64,000 nt of DNA from Calothrix parasitica NIES-267 (GTDB lineage Bacteria; Cyanobacteriota; Cyanobacteriia; Cyanobacteriales; Nostocaceae). Each line of letters opens with the position of its first letter. The stretch's first letter is position 1. The notes beneath the pieces are model-generated. The model was not told the origin of the DNA. It saw only the letters and a list, made by a program, of their open reading frames with translations, and did no database searches. Positions 54,428 through 63,460 of this stretch are shown here, one piece after another. The position numbers and the translations under genes were made by a program. The stretch is taken from positions 186,001-250,000 of the forward strand of contig NZ_AP018227.1 in assembly GCF_002368095.1 (NCBI RefSeq), in the 5' to 3' direction.

Positions 54428-54737
54428 CGATTCAGAACTAATCCATCCCTCTTTCCAAGCTAGAGGGATTGGAAATTCAAAGATATTCTACATTTATTTA
54501 TCATCAAGTTAATCTCAAAGTATTTTAAAATGACCTATATTAGTTTTCTTTACTAGCTCCCTAATTCCTTTACTTATTAATGGCAAGAATAGGGTAGGAG
54601 TAATTCAAAATATACAATCTAGAATCTAGCTTAAAAATTCAAGGTTTTTGTCTGCATGATTTGGCTTATTAAATATTCACAATCAAAACGTGCTAATAAT
54701 TGTGATAATTTGTAAATAAACTTCATATTTATTTGCA
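54428..54737. other. Intergenic region between HPPD and HAD genes
   Basis: Contains the HPPD terminator and otherwise AT-rich sequence with no visible gene. Confidence 0.4.
54445..54469 (+). terminator. Terminator-like hairpin after HPPD
   Basis: ATCCCTCT-ttccaagct... and AGAGGGAT form an 8-bp stem, 18 bases after the stop codon. No T-run follows, so termination may be partial. Confidence 0.6.
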
Positions 54738-55418
54738 ATGATAAGAATCATCACGGATTTTGATGGCCCAATCAGCGATGTTTCCGAGCGTTATTATCAG
54801 GTGTATCTATTGAGTTTAGAAAAAAATCGTCATCAGAATCAACAGGTACGAGTACTTTCTAAAGATGAATTTTGGGGATTAAAACGTTCGCGTATTCCAG
54901 AAAAACAAATAGGTATTATTTCTGGCTTGGAGAAGAAACAAGCAGAAAATTTTTCTTTACTACGGAAGCAAACCGTACATACACAACCTTATTTTGACTA
55001 TGATATCTTAGCGACTGGTGCCACACAGGCTTTAACAAAAGCTAAAGAAGCTGGAGTTGATTTAGCAGTGATGACCATGCGTAGAGAGCGGGAATTAGAA
55101 TATGCTTTGCAAAAATTTTACTTGTACCAGTTTTTTCCAGAAAATCGCCGTTATTGTCTTAGCAATGATTACGTGAAGACTCGCGATATAGAAGATAAAC
55201 CGCTACTTATGGAGCGTGCATTACAAGAACTACCTCCTACAGAAAAAACTTGGATGATTGGAGATACAGAAGCGGATATAACTGCAGCAAAGAGACATAA
55301 TATAAAGTCAATTGCTGTGGAATGCGGAATTCGCGATCGCACTCAACTAGAAAGCTACCATCCAGATATCATTGTTAAAAATTTAACAGAGGCAGTGGAT
55401 TTGATACTTGAAAGTTAG
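54738..55418 (+). CDS. HAD-superfamily hydrolase
   Basis: A 226-residue HAD hydrolase. Motif I is DFDGPISD (nucleophile Asp8), motif II lies in AVMTMRR, a lysine lies in EDKPLLMER, and motif III/IV is MIGDTEADITAAKRHNIKSIAVECG. The helical cap sits between motifs I and II, as in the phosphoglycolate-phosphatase-like branch. It probably removes phosphate from a small metabolite. Substrate unknown. It converges with the CPP1-like gene. Confidence 0.85.
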   Translation: MIRIITDFDGPISDVSERYYQVYLLSLEKNRHQNQQVRVLSKDEFWGLKRSRIPEKQIGIISGLEKKQAENFSLLRKQTVHTQPYFDYDILATGATQALTKAKEAGVDLAVMTMRRERELEYALQKFYLYQFFPENRRYCLSNDYVKTRDIEDKPLLMERALQELPPTEKTWMIGDTEADITAAKRHNIKSIAVECGIRDRTQLESYHPDIIVKNLTEAVDLILES

Positions 55419-55529
55419 GTTCTCCACCGATAAATATTAAAAACAACGAAGAAAAAATGGGTGTAAGGGAATTAATTATGAGTAATAAGTTAAATACTTA
55501 TTTAAGATTCCCTATTTTCCCAATTAAAT

Positions 55530-56156
55530 TTACTTAAGAAAACTACAAATTAGCCACAGCAACACGAAGGTTACTACAGTCGCAAATTGATTAGCTGTAA
55601 AATCAGTTAATTGTAATTGTTGTATCAGCGGACTTGCAATAAGTCCTCCAATAATTAAACCAACAATTAAGCCTATTAAAGTTAATAAAGCTGCTCTACC
55701 GAATCTACTTTCTTTGCGATTGAGGAAATAAATACTTACTCCAACTCCAAGTACGAGCATTAACTGTAAAACCTGGTCACCTGCAGCCCTGTAAAACAAG
55801 CTGTTGGCACTTAAGCCGAGATACCAGACTCCAGGTATAACTACATCAAGAGTGCTGGGTTGATCTACTATTTTTTGTAACCAAGCTGGTGACTGTTTTT
55901 TAGGAACGGGAGTTAACTCGGGAGCTACCTGCTCTCTGCGTTCGGGGAAGCGAATACGTTCGGGTACTTTAATTTTTCCTTCTTGACGCATTCGGAGGCG
56001 ATCCATCAATACAGCATCATAAGCCGCTTCAATCATTTCAAGACGCTGACTGTCGCCATCATGTTGTTCTACTAGGCGGTCACGTGTATCTTGAATTTCT
56101 TCAAAGCTAGCGTCTTCTGATACCCCAAGTTTTTCATAGGGATTTTGGTGGCTCAT
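55530..56156 (-). CDS. CPP1-like protein (J-like domain plus membrane helices)
   Basis: A 208-residue protein. The N-terminus is J-domain-like without the HPD motif (NPYEKLGVSEDASFEEIQDTR, AAYDAVLMDRL). A Pro-rich linker follows (VPERIRFPERREQ), then four membrane helices (VVIPGVWYLGLSANSL, LMLVLGVGVSIYFL, ALLTLIGLIVGLIIGGL, FATVVTFVLLWLICSF). This is the architecture of CPP1, the chloroplast chaperone-like protein of protochlorophyllide oxidoreductase, and its cyanobacterial relatives. A thylakoid or plasma membrane location is likely. Role in cyanobacteria: probably protein stability or chlorophyll biosynthesis. Confidence 0.88.
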   Translation of the reverse strand: MSHQNPYEKLGVSEDASFEEIQDTRDRLVEQHDGDSQRLEMIEAAYDAVLMDRLRMRQEGKIKVPERIRFPERREQVAPELTPVPKKQSPAWLQKIVDQPSTLDVVIPGVWYLGLSANSLFYRAAGDQVLQLMLVLGVGVSIYFLNRKESRFGRAALLTLIGLIVGLIIGGLIASPLIQQLQLTDFTANQFATVVTFVLLWLICSFLK

Positions 56157-56866
56157 GGGAGTTAATTATTGATAGCGAGGTCGGTAGCAGTTTGTTATTA
56201 AAAACTATTTTATGATTTATTTTGGTAGAAACCAATATTGTCGTACTCAATTTAATAGTCTTACTTGGACAAAAGCATGACAGGCACTTTAAGTAACACA
56301 AGTAATTCTCACTAACAGTAACTTTAACATATCGCAATAACTCAGTGTATCCCCTCATGCCGTTGAGCAATAAGGGCTTTAATGTAGAATTTGAGATAAA
56401 AACACAAAAAGTACACATCTTTTATGAAAAAATTTAAACTTTGTGTTTTATTTAAAGCAGGCATATCTATCCGGAGGTAAATTTGTTTTCTTAACCTCCT
56501 TCTTCTTTTTGTGCCCTTTAATCGCATATAGATTTAAAATTGATAGCGTTTAAGTAATTTGTAGCTTGAAGCAACTAATTTTCTAGTTTAATCTTCAAGT
56601 AACACAGCAAAATGTTGGAATATTTATAATCGTTAGATATTCTTGCATTAGAAGAAGAACATTGCTGCTTTATACTCAGGGTTGCATAAAAGATAAAATT
56701 TATGTTCTCTAGTTATTGTGAATCACTAGGTGTTACCAAGCGTATGCCGGGCGGTAAAGCGATTAACGAGAGCTTTAGCATTGTAGATTATTTTTGTCCA
56801 AACGCGGATGTCCGCGTCTTAAAAACGCAATCCGCCTGTAAATCCTATGAATTTTTTTGCAAAGTG
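56157..56866. other. Leader region of the response-regulator gene
   Basis: No gene supported by family. Contains the paired hairpins at 56,397-56,510. A 55-codon in-frame extension of the response regulator from 56702 shows no domain and is unlikely to be translated. Confidence 0.4.
56397..56510 (+). ncRNA. Candidate small RNA ending in a terminator
   Basis: AAACACAAA and TTTGTGTTT (9 bp) are followed by GGAGGTAA ... TTAACCTCC with the tail TTCTTCTTTTT, a standard terminator on the plus strand. No plus-strand gene precedes it in the 980 bases back to the HAD gene, so it probably ends a short non-coding transcript. The 5' end is unknown. Confidence 0.35.
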
Positions 56867-57592
56867 ATGGTCATGGCTCCCACCGCCAAGATTCTTGTAG
56901 TTGACGACGACCCTGCCGTTAGGAATTTAATCCAACGGTTCTTGATGAAGCAGAGCTATCAAGTAGAAGCTGCCGAAGATGGCAAAACTGCTTTAGCTCT
57001 ATTCGAGCAATTTAATCCAGATTTGGTAATTTTAGACGTAAATTTACCAGATGTAATTGGATTTAACCTTTGCCAAGAAATGCAGAGTCGCAATGGTGTT
57101 TTTGTTTTAATGCTGACTAGTCGTGCGGACGAAGCCGATAAAATTCGCGGCTTTTCCAAAGGTGCTGACGACTATCTCACTAAACCCTTTGGTTTAGGGG
57201 AGTTAGAAGTTAGAGTCGCAGCCATTCTGCGCCGTCAGCGTGTTGTTACCACAGCCGAACAAAAACGTTTAGTTTTTGAAAAGTTGATGATAGATCCCGT
57301 CCGAAGAGAAGTTTCGCTCAATAACCTACCAGTTCCTTTGACTGCGTTGGAATTTGACTTGTTACATTTTTTGGCCAGCCATCCTGGTAGAGTTTGGCGA
57401 CGTGCCGAACTTATCCAAGAGGTATGGGATTATGAATATGTTGGCGACCAAAGGGTTGTAGACGTACATATAGGTCAAATTCGCAAAAAGATTGAAGCAG
57501 ATGCTGCTCAGCCTGCTTTAATTCAGACAGTGCGTGGTGTTGGCTACAAATTTGAATGTCCTGCTCCAGCTCAGCAACCCGAGAAAGTTTAG
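56867..57592 (+). CDS. OmpR-family response regulator
   Basis: About 241 residues. The receiver domain has ILVVDDDPAVRN, the phospho-acceptor Asp in LVILDVNLPDVIG, T/S in LMLTSRADEADK and K in YLTKPFGLGEL. The winged-helix output domain follows (LTALEFDLLHFLASHPGRV, DQRVVDVHIGQIRKKIE, IQTVRGVGYKFE). It binds DNA as a dimer when phosphorylated. The partner kinase is not adjacent. I chose ATG 56867; ATG 56873 is equally possible. The longer frame from 56702 adds non-domain residues. The target is unknown; the orthologue cannot be named with certainty. Confidence 0.9.
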   Translation: MVMAPTAKILVVDDDPAVRNLIQRFLMKQSYQVEAAEDGKTALALFEQFNPDLVILDVNLPDVIGFNLCQEMQSRNGVFVLMLTSRADEADKIRGFSKGADDYLTKPFGLGELEVRVAAILRRQRVVTTAEQKRLVFEKLMIDPVRREVSLNNLPVPLTALEFDLLHFLASHPGRVWRRAELIQEVWDYEYVGDQRVVDVHIGQIRKKIEADAAQPALIQTVRGVGYKFECPAPAQQPEKV

Positions 57593-57606
57593 TTTAATCG
57601 TCATAA

Positions 57607-57632
57607 ACCTCCCATCTACCTGAAGGGGAGGT
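57607..57632 (+). terminator. Terminator-like hairpin after the response regulator
   Basis: ACCTCCC and GGGAGGT form a 7-bp GC-rich stem 14 bases after the stop codon, without a clear T-run. Confidence 0.6.
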
Positions 57633-57860
57633 CGTGCCGATGAATTATTAATTCTTTAATTGTGGTTAAATATTATACTTCTGTCTAACCCAATTAAATG
57701 CCCTTTGGGCAGCCTATAAAAAGACACTTTACTCTGATTACAAGTCCGTGGTGCACATGGCTCTAGAGTTTGAGTCAACGTCACTATAGATGAGTAGAAC
57801 CTAAATTCATCACCTATAGGTAACGAGGTATGAGTATAAGTATAACTATGTGATTATAAC

Positions 57861-57880
57861 AGGAGGTCAAACCTCCTTTT
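57861..57880 (+). terminator. Rho-independent terminator of an unassigned transcript
   Basis: AGGAGGT-caa-ACCTCCT followed directly by TTT. It is too far (270 bases) from the response regulator stop to be its first terminator, so it may end a small RNA. Confidence 0.65.
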
Positions 57881-58183
57881 ATGTATTCTCAGTTTAATAT
57901 TGAGCGTTTCACTTGCCCTTTATTTTACTTAAAAAATCCTAGGCAATAGGTAAAATAAGGCATAATTTTGGTAAGATATACTGGATTTAAATTCTTATTT
58001 ATATTTCAGAATACTTGTGTCAGAATATTGTCACAATATCCACATAGGTTAAGCAATAAGCTACTGTTTTGCTCAAATAATAACTTTCTTCACTAACAAA
58101 TAATTTGAATTATAGCGTCTAAGAAGAAATTCCTCTTTGACAAGGATATTTATTAGCTTGTTCCTAATATTCTATTGGTTCTG

Positions 58184-58219
58184 AAAATACCCGGCTTTAT
58201 AAAGAAAGCCGGGTATTTT
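58184..58219. terminator. Strong 15-bp hairpin terminator
   Basis: AAAATACCCGGCTTT and AAAGCCGGGTATTTT pair perfectly around a 6-base loop with T or A runs on both sides, so it can work in either direction. It lies about 160 bases beyond the stop codon of the DUF2811 gene (minus strand). Confidence 0.8.
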
Positions 58220-58377
58220 CTTATAGCTGAGAAATTCTAGATAATACTCGTATCAGTTTTATCACTTCAGGTTAGCTTTTATTGTTCATACTCACCCGTC
58301 TAAAGACACGGGACTGATGAACGATACTAAATATTATTCTTAACCAAACTCCCAAGCGATTTAGAGCTAGTTAAGTA

Positions 58378-58575
58378 CTAGGAATGATGAAATAATGTTT
58401 CTAGATAAACCCGGGCTGCGCGACGGTCGCTATCTCCGTTCTGAAGCAAAAACAAAGACAAAGCAGCCGTAAGTACTCGGTCTTGATCCCAATCTGGATG
58501 AGCTTCTAAGTAATTCTTTAAAGATTCGTGAAGTGTTTCTGGGACTGCTGCTGAAAGACTAACTGTGGCGTTCAT
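58378..58575 (-). CDS. DUF2811 small protein
   Basis: A 65-residue protein starting NATVSLSAAVPETLHESLKN and ending ARVYLETLFHHS, with the segment HPDWDQDRVLTAALSLFLLQ. The pattern fits the cyanobacterial DUF2811 family, whose shape resembles ribbon-helix-helix or antitoxin-like proteins. I chose the ATG at 58575 because AGGAGAAG lies 5 bases upstream; a longer frame adds 15 unlikely residues. Function unknown. Confidence 0.8.
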   Translation of the reverse strand: MNATVSLSAAVPETLHESLKNYLEAHPDWDQDRVLTAALSLFLLQNGDSDRRAARVYLETLFHHS

Positions 58576-59067
58576 AATTCTTCTCCTGAAAATCTGGCTA
58601 TTAAAGGCAAATACGAGCATCTATTGGCTTTATGGCAAGCACTTTGTGAGATATACAGAGCTATAGAGTCTACGAATGCTTGCTGCATAAACATATCGAC
58701 AAGCTGCAATATTACATTGCAAGCGGGTTGTTGATGAAAAAACTTGTCGCATCATTTTGCGCTAAAGGGGGGTGGGTTTGTCAATGCTGCGAAATGTTAC
58801 AAACCCATGCCTGAAATTTTAATGATTACGGAATAATCAAGTATATGTACCATAAATTGTTACAGTTATTAACAGTAACTCAGTACTTGCAAATCTTCAC
58901 TTTGTTTTATCTAAATCCCCAGCAGTATGTTCTAAAGCCTATCGAAACGTCGAAAGCCTGTGGAAAACTTACTAAAAGCCTGTGGAAATCCTGTGGAATT
59001 AGTGAGGAAAATTTGAGTTAATGATAAGAATTGCAACCGATATCATTTATTTATTGCCCTTTTATCC
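58576..59067. other. Divergent intergenic region with DnaA-box-like repeats
   Basis: About 490 bases between the divergent DUF2811 and MFS genes. It must hold both promoters. The repeat cluster at 58,941-59,000 is listed separately. Confidence 0.4.
58941..59000. promoter_or_regulatory. Cluster of TGTGGAAA direct repeats (DnaA-box-like)
   Basis: AAAGCCTATCGAAA (58934 on), GAAAGCCTGTGGAAAA, AAAAGCCTGTGGAAAT and TCCTGTGGAATT follow one another. TGTGGAAAA (58959-58967) is the complement of TTTTCCACA, a cyanobacterial DnaA box; the other two differ at one or two positions. They sit 68-110 bases before the MFS start. They may be a transcription-factor array rather than an origin, because no dnaA or dnaN is nearby. 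Confidence 0.45.
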
Positions 59068-60339
59068 ATGAAATCCTTTCTCCGCAAGCACTTACCGAAT
59101 CTTAATACTCAAATTTGGATACTGGCATTCGGTAGGTTACTAAACGAAATCGGTACGGGTTTCACTTTGTTTTACGCTCCCATTTTCTTTGTCAACCAAA
59201 TTGGTCTATCAGCAACCACTGTTGGTATAGCTTTGGGTAGTCATTCCATCTCAGGGGTTGTCGGACGGATTTTGGGAGGTTCTTTAGCTGATTCCCCTTT
59301 GTGGGGTCGTCGTCGTACTTTACTGCTGTCATCTGCAATTTCAGCAATTGGTTCTTTAGTTTTAGCCGCTACAAATAATTTTGTCACCTTAGTTATTGGT
59401 AATTTGATAAATGGGTTAGGCATCGGATTGTATTGGCCAGCTACCGAGGCTGTTGTTTCCGATTTAACTAATACCGAAAATAGTCGTGAAGCGTTTGCTA
59501 TTACAAGATTTGCAGATAATATTGGTCTGGGCTTGGGAATAGTTTTAGCAGGAGCATTAGTAGCAAAAACTGCCAGTTATCGCTCGCTATTTATTATTGA
59601 TGGAGTATCATTCATTGTATTTTTTGTGGTTATTTATGCAGCAATTAAAAAGAATCGTAACCATACAGCAAAAGTAAATTCAGGTTCAATCCCACAACAA
59701 ATAGCTTCTTGGAGAGTAGCGTTAAAGGACAATCGTTTACTCATATTTGTTGTGGTGAATATTATCTTTACTACCTATATTTCTCAGCTACACAGCACTC
59801 TTCCAGTTTATTTCAGCAAGTTCATTCAATTTTTGGACGGACCTAATAAAGGATTTTCTGAAACAACTATCAGCGCTCTTTTTACCTGGCATTTAATAGT
59901 CGCGATAATTGCACAATTACCTGTCGCTCGCTTGATGAAACGTTTATCTCACTCTGTAGCGCTTACTATTTCCGCCTTCTTATGGGCAATCGGTTTTATT
60001 TGTATTTGGGCCAGTGGTGTTTTGTCGAGTTATTCAATAGCTTGGGCTGCGCTAGCATTATCATTATTTGCTCTAGCTATAGTTTCTTACACCCCATCAG
60101 CCTCAGCTTTAGTTAGCGAAATTGCTCCACTAGATAAACGCGGTGTTTATTTCTCGATTAATTCTCTTTGTTGGGCTGCTGGCTATTTAATTGGTCCCCC
60201 TTTAGGCGGTTTAGCATTAGACCAATCTCAATTTGTAATCAATAGTTTTTGGTTGATTTTAGCTGCAAGCATTATTTTGACGATTACTATTTTACGCTAC
60301 TTACACCGTTTACTTTTAGTTAAAAGGAATATTGATTAG
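59068..60339 (+). CDS. Major facilitator superfamily transporter
   Basis: A 423-residue protein with about 12 membrane helices. Motif A-like signature GRILGGSLADSPLWGRRRT lies after helix 2, and the second half has LPVARLMKRLSHSVAL, the equivalent loop. Central loop about residues 195-215. It resembles drug or metabolite exporters of the MFS. Substrate unknown. It is monocistronic and has the DnaA-box-like repeat cluster upstream. Confidence 0.85.
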   Translation: MKSFLRKHLPNLNTQIWILAFGRLLNEIGTGFTLFYAPIFFVNQIGLSATTVGIALGSHSISGVVGRILGGSLADSPLWGRRRTLLLSSAISAIGSLVLAATNNFVTLVIGNLINGLGIGLYWPATEAVVSDLTNTENSREAFAITRFADNIGLGLGIVLAGALVAKTASYRSLFIIDGVSFIVFFVVIYAAIKKNRNHTAKVNSGSIPQQIASWRVALKDNRLLIFVVVNIIFTTYISQLHSTLPVYFSKFIQFLDGPNKGFSETTISALFTWHLIVAIIAQLPVARLMKRLSHSVALTISAFLWAIGFICIWASGVLSSYSIAWAALALSLFALAIVSYTPSASALVSEIAPLDKRGVYFSINSLCWAAGYLIGPPLGGLALDQSQFVINSFWLILAASIILTITILRYLHRLLLVKRNID

Positions 60340-60797
60340 GAGAAAATATATTTGTTTCATCCGCTACAGGTAGAGGATTCAAGGTTCAAATATATTACTT
60401 TTGTAACTCGGCTTTTTCCTGTAGAGCAAAATTATAAGGCTTAATTTTCAAATTTATTTGTCAGTTAATTTATATTTTAATTTTTTAAATTAAAGGCTTT
60501 AAAATCTTTTAGGATTTAGGATAGGCTGATTTTACATGATTAGTGATATTATTTTTATAATGGGGAGTATTTATAGAAAAAATATTTTAGTCACCACTTC
60601 CCATTATGAAAGTATTTTATCACCGAAGCAGCCAGCAACAAAATTTTTAGGAAAGTTTTTTACTCTTGAGAGAAAAACAATTGAAGTCAATCAGAAATAA
60701 TCGAAAAAACGAGAAAGGTCTAAAAGCTAATATAATTAAAAATAGTTTTGAATCATCGCTAACAACGATTCAAAACTAAGGGAAAGTAGATGTAAAT
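60340..60797. other. Convergent intergenic region (MFS / HisIE)
   Basis: About 460 bases. Contains the hisIE terminator. No other gene or element is visible. Confidence 0.4.
60743..60778 (-). terminator. Terminator of hisIE
   Basis: TAGTTTTGAATC and GATTCAAAACTA form a perfect 12-bp stem. On the minus strand it is followed by a T-rich run, 20 bases after the hisIE stop codon. Confidence 0.85.
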
Positions 60798-61445
60798 TTA
60801 CTTTCGTCTTTCTTGCAACTTGCGATAAACAGATTTTAAATCAACATTATGATGAGCTAAAGCGACTAAAGTGTGATAAAACAAGTCGGCAACTTCACCG
60901 GCTATATCATCAGCATCATCATCTTTACAAGCCATGACTACCTCGGCAGATTCCTCACCAATCTTTTTTAAAATTTTATTATCACCACCCTTAAACAACT
61001 TACAAGTGTATGAATCTTCGGTAGGATTATCGCGTCGGTTGGATATTACTTCAAATAATTGTGACAAAGTATCGGCAGGAGGTGGAATAATTTTGTCTTC
61101 AACTTGGTGAAAACAACTTCTTTGACCGGTATGACAAGCAATATCTCCCATTTGTTCGACACTAATTAAAAGAGCATCGCTATCACAGTCATAGCGGAGA
61201 CTATGTACCAATTGAATATGTCCGCTCGTGGCGCCTTTATGCCATAGTTCTTGACGCGAACGGCTCCAAAACCAAGTTTCACCAGTTTCCAAAGTCTTGC
61301 TTAAGGATTCCTGATTCATCCATGCCATCATCAAAACTGTGCCATCTAAATAATCTTGGACTATGGCTGGCACCAAACCTCGTTCGTCGTAGCGAATTTT
61401 ATCAACGGGGATAAAGTTTTGCGAATCTGTTACAGAAAAAAACAT
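60798..61445 (-). CDS. hisIE: Bifunctional phosphoribosyl-AMP cyclohydrolase / phosphoribosyl-ATP pyrophosphatase
   Basis: A 215-residue fusion catalysing steps 2 and 3 of histidine biosynthesis in the cytoplasm. The HisI part (about 1-120) has [24 protein letters not shown], the metal-binding DCDSDALL and the Cys-rich CHTGQRSCF. The HisE part (about 125-215) has [11 protein letters not shown] and the pyrophosphatase signature [15 protein letters not shown]. Length and order are normal. It is monocistronic, divergent from hemL, with its own terminator. Confidence 0.95.
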   Translation of the reverse strand: MFFSVTDSQNFIPVDKIRYDERGLVPAIVQDYLDGTVLMMAWMNQESLSKTLETGETWFWSRSRQELWHKGATSGHIQLVHSLRYDCDSDALLISVEQMGDIACHTGQRSCFHQVEDKIIPPPADTLSQLFEVISNRRDNPTEDSYTCKLFKGGDNKILKKIGEESAEVVMACKDDDADDIAGEVADLFYHTLVALAHHNVDLKSVYRKLQERRK

Positions 61446-61830
61446 ACCAGCAAGATACCGCCCTTTAATAAGAATGATTCATGAATTCACGATATCATTC
61501 TGTATGGTGTATCTTTACGAGATGTTTTTCCTTTATGCTTACGGTTAGACTTCAAAGACTTGCGTTTCTTTACACAGTTAAGTACATTCTCAATGCACTG
61601 AAAACGAACTGATGAGCTTTGGGAATTTCACCGTACCAATAGATAACCGAGTTGAAAGCCGACTAGTAGCGATTGCGAATCTCAATCCGGCAAATCCTGA
61701 TTTGACTTATATAACATATTGCTATTTTCCACGGAACGCTAGTTCGGCTAATTTACTACGATATAGATTTGAAGCAGTATTAGCCCATACCCAAAGATAG
61801 ACAATTATAATTACACTGTAGGAGACAGCC
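61446..61830. other. Divergent region between hisIE and hemL
   Basis: About 385 bases that must hold the promoters of both genes. It also contains one small frame, listed separately. TACACTGTAGGAGACAG just before hemL carries its ribosome site. Confidence 0.4.
61612..61800 (+). CDS. Doubtful small ORF upstream of hemL
   Basis: A 62-codon frame from ATG with a plausible amino-acid composition (SFGNFTVPIDNRVESRL, ANLLRYRFEAVL) but no ribosome site and no recognised family. It lies 30 bases before hemL on the same strand, so it could be a leader peptide, but it may equally be chance. Confidence 0.25.
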   Translation: MSFGNFTVPIDNRVESRLVAIANLNPANPDLTYITYCYFPRNASSANLLRYRFEAVLAHTQR

Positions 61831-63129
61831 TTGGTAAATACAACGATTAAAACTACCAAATCACAAGAAATCTTTTCAGCTGCTCAAAATCTAATGCCGG
61901 GAGGAGTTAATTCTCCAGTCCGCGCTTTTAAATCTGTAGGTGGTCAACCTATAGTTTTTGACCGCGTAAAAGGCGCATATATTTGGGATGTAGATGACAA
62001 TGAGTATATAGACTATGTCGGGACCTGGGGTCCGGCTATTTGCGGTCATGCTAATCCTGAAGTAATCGCCGCACTGCATTCGGCTTTAGAGAAAGGTACC
62101 AGCTTTGGTGCCCCTTGTGCATTAGAAAATGTCTTGGCGGAAATGGTTATTGATGCCGTCCCCAGCATTGAAATGGTAAGATTTGTTAATTCTGGAACGG
62201 AAGCCTGCATGGCCGTGCTGAGGCTTATGCGAGCTTTTACCAAACGAGACAAAATAATTAAATTTGAAGGCTGCTATCACGGTCATGCCGATATGTTTTT
62301 GGTGAAAGCAGGTTCAGGAGTCGCGACCTTGGGTTTACCCGACTCTCCAGGAGTTCCCAAATCAGTTACCGGTGACACTCTGACAGCACCTTTCAATGAT
62401 TTAGAAGCGGTAAAAGTATTATTTGAAGAAAATCGTGGTGAAATTGCTGGAGTAATTTTAGAGCCGGTGGTCGGAAACTCTGGTTTTGTTCCTCCCGATG
62501 CAGGATTTTTAGAAGGACTGCGTGAAATCACCAGCGAACATGGTGCATTATTAGTATTTGATGAAGTTATGACGGGCTTCCGTATCTCTTACGGTGGCGC
62601 TCAAGAGAAGTTTGGTGTGACCCCGGATTTAACTACCTTGGGTAAAATTATTGGTGGTGGCTTACCTGTAGGAGCCTACGGTGGTCGTCGAGATATCATG
62701 TCGATGGTTGCACCGGCAGGACCTATGTATCAAGCTGGAACCTTGAGTGGAAATCCTTTGGCAATGACTGCGGGAATCAAAACATTGGAATTGCTGCAAA
62801 AACCCGGTACTTACGATTACTTAGAGCAAATCACCAAAAAGTTAGCGGATGGCTTAGTAGAAGTTGCTCGCGAAACTGGTCATGCTACTTGTGGTGGTAA
62901 TATCAGCGGAATGTTTGGTATGTTCTTCACTAAAGGTCCGGTTCATAACTATGAAGATGCTAAAGCTTCAGATACGGCTAAATTTGGACGCTTCCATCGT
63001 GGAATGTTAGAACATGGTATTTATTTAGCACCTTCTCAATTTGAAGCTGGTTTTACCTCCATAGCTCATACCCAAGAGGATATTGAACGAACTTTACAAG
63101 CTGCGCGAGAAGTAATGTCTGGATTGTAG
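61831..63129 (+). CDS. hemL: Glutamate-1-semialdehyde 2,1-aminomutase
   Basis: A 432-residue PLP enzyme that makes 5-aminolevulinate from glutamate-1-semialdehyde in the C5 pathway to heme, chlorophyll and bilins. It shows [16 protein letters not shown] near 23, [19 protein letters not shown] near 118, the cofactor Asp in [12 protein letters not shown] and the PLP lysine K272 in [17 protein letters not shown]. The frame opens with TTG rather than ATG; GGAG lies 7 bases upstream, which supports this start. Length is normal. A strong terminator follows. Confidence 0.95.
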   Translation: MVNTTIKTTKSQEIFSAAQNLMPGGVNSPVRAFKSVGGQPIVFDRVKGAYIWDVDDNEYIDYVGTWGPAICGHANPEVIAALHSALEKGTSFGAPCALENVLAEMVIDAVPSIEMVRFVNSGTEACMAVLRLMRAFTKRDKIIKFEGCYHGHADMFLVKAGSGVATLGLPDSPGVPKSVTGDTLTAPFNDLEAVKVLFEENRGEIAGVILEPVVGNSGFVPPDAGFLEGLREITSEHGALLVFDEVMTGFRISYGGAQEKFGVTPDLTTLGKIIGGGLPVGAYGGRRDIMSMVAPAGPMYQAGTLSGNPLAMTAGIKTLELLQKPGTYDYLEQITKKLADGLVEVARETGHATCGGNISGMFGMFFTKGPVHNYEDAKASDTAKFGRFHRGMLEHGIYLAPSQFEAGFTSIAHTQEDIERTLQAAREVMSGL

Positions 63130-63160
63130 AAACTAATTACAGTCAAATCTTCATATACTT

Positions 63161-63199
63161 ATCAATCCCGTCTAACAAATAAGACGGGATTGATGTTTT
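63161..63199 (+). terminator. Terminator of hemL
   Basis: ATCAATCCCGTCT and AGACGGGATTGAT form a perfect 13-bp stem followed by GTTTTT, 32 bases after the hemL stop codon. Confidence 0.9.
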
Positions 63200-63230
63200 T
63201 AAGAATAATTGAGGTGTATTAATCAAAGTA

Positions 63231-63398
63231 TTAATTACAGCCGCAACCGCTTTGGGCACAACCCGTCATGTTTTTATGACCTTCAGCGCAAGCTCTAGAA
63301 CAGTAATATTGACCATCTTTGCTGATTGCACTGTCTACTTTCACAATACACAAGCATTTCTCGCATGCACATTTCATTAAATCTACAGTAGTTGTCAT
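63231..63398 (-). CDS. smtA: Bacterial metallothionein (SmtA/BmtA family)
   Basis: A 55-residue Cys-rich protein binding Zn or Cd. It has ten cysteines arranged as in SmtA (KCACEKCLCIV, YYCSRACAEGH, GCAQSGCGCN) plus the single His that completes the cluster. Start chosen at the ATG with GGAG just upstream; a longer frame adds 18 non-family residues. The upstream DNA has an SmtB-like operator, so it is probably induced by zinc or cadmium. The repressor gene is not adjacent in the window. Confidence 0.9.
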   Translation of the reverse strand: MTTTVDLMKCACEKCLCIVKVDSAISKDGQYYCSRACAEGHKNMTGCAQSGCGCN

Positions 63399-63436
63399 TT
63401 TTTTCTCCGATAGATACTTTTTAAACAGCTTATAGA

Positions 63437-63460
63437 ATATCTGAACAGACATTCATGTAT
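63437..63460 (-). promoter_or_regulatory. SmtB/ArsR-type operator before the metallothionein gene
   Basis: TGAACAGACATTCA (63442-63455) has the TGAACAGnnATTCA pattern of the Synechococcus smt operator, centred about 50 bases upstream of the metallothionein start codon. The arms TGAA and TTCA form the inverted repeat bound by SmtB-family zinc-sensing repressors. Confidence 0.6.

Larger units (their letters stand above)
57593..58377. other. Hairpin-rich intergenic region
   Basis: Three terminator-like hairpins lie within 785 bases: ACCTCCC...GGGAGGT (57607-57632), AGGAGGT-caa-ACCTCCT with TTTT (57861-57880), and a 15-bp stem (58184-58219). The stretch 57,640-57,880 contains GATGA...TCATC and CCTATAGG and ends in a terminator, so it may encode a small RNA. 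No protein gene is visible. Confidence 0.5.

Noticed and set aside
56702-56866. N-terminal extension of the response regulator
   Set aside because: The extension matches no domain, and the receiver domain begins a few residues after the internal ATG.
58941-59000. Chromosomal replication origin
   Set aside because: Only one exact DnaA box, no AT-rich unwinding region that stands out and no dnaA or dnaN nearby.
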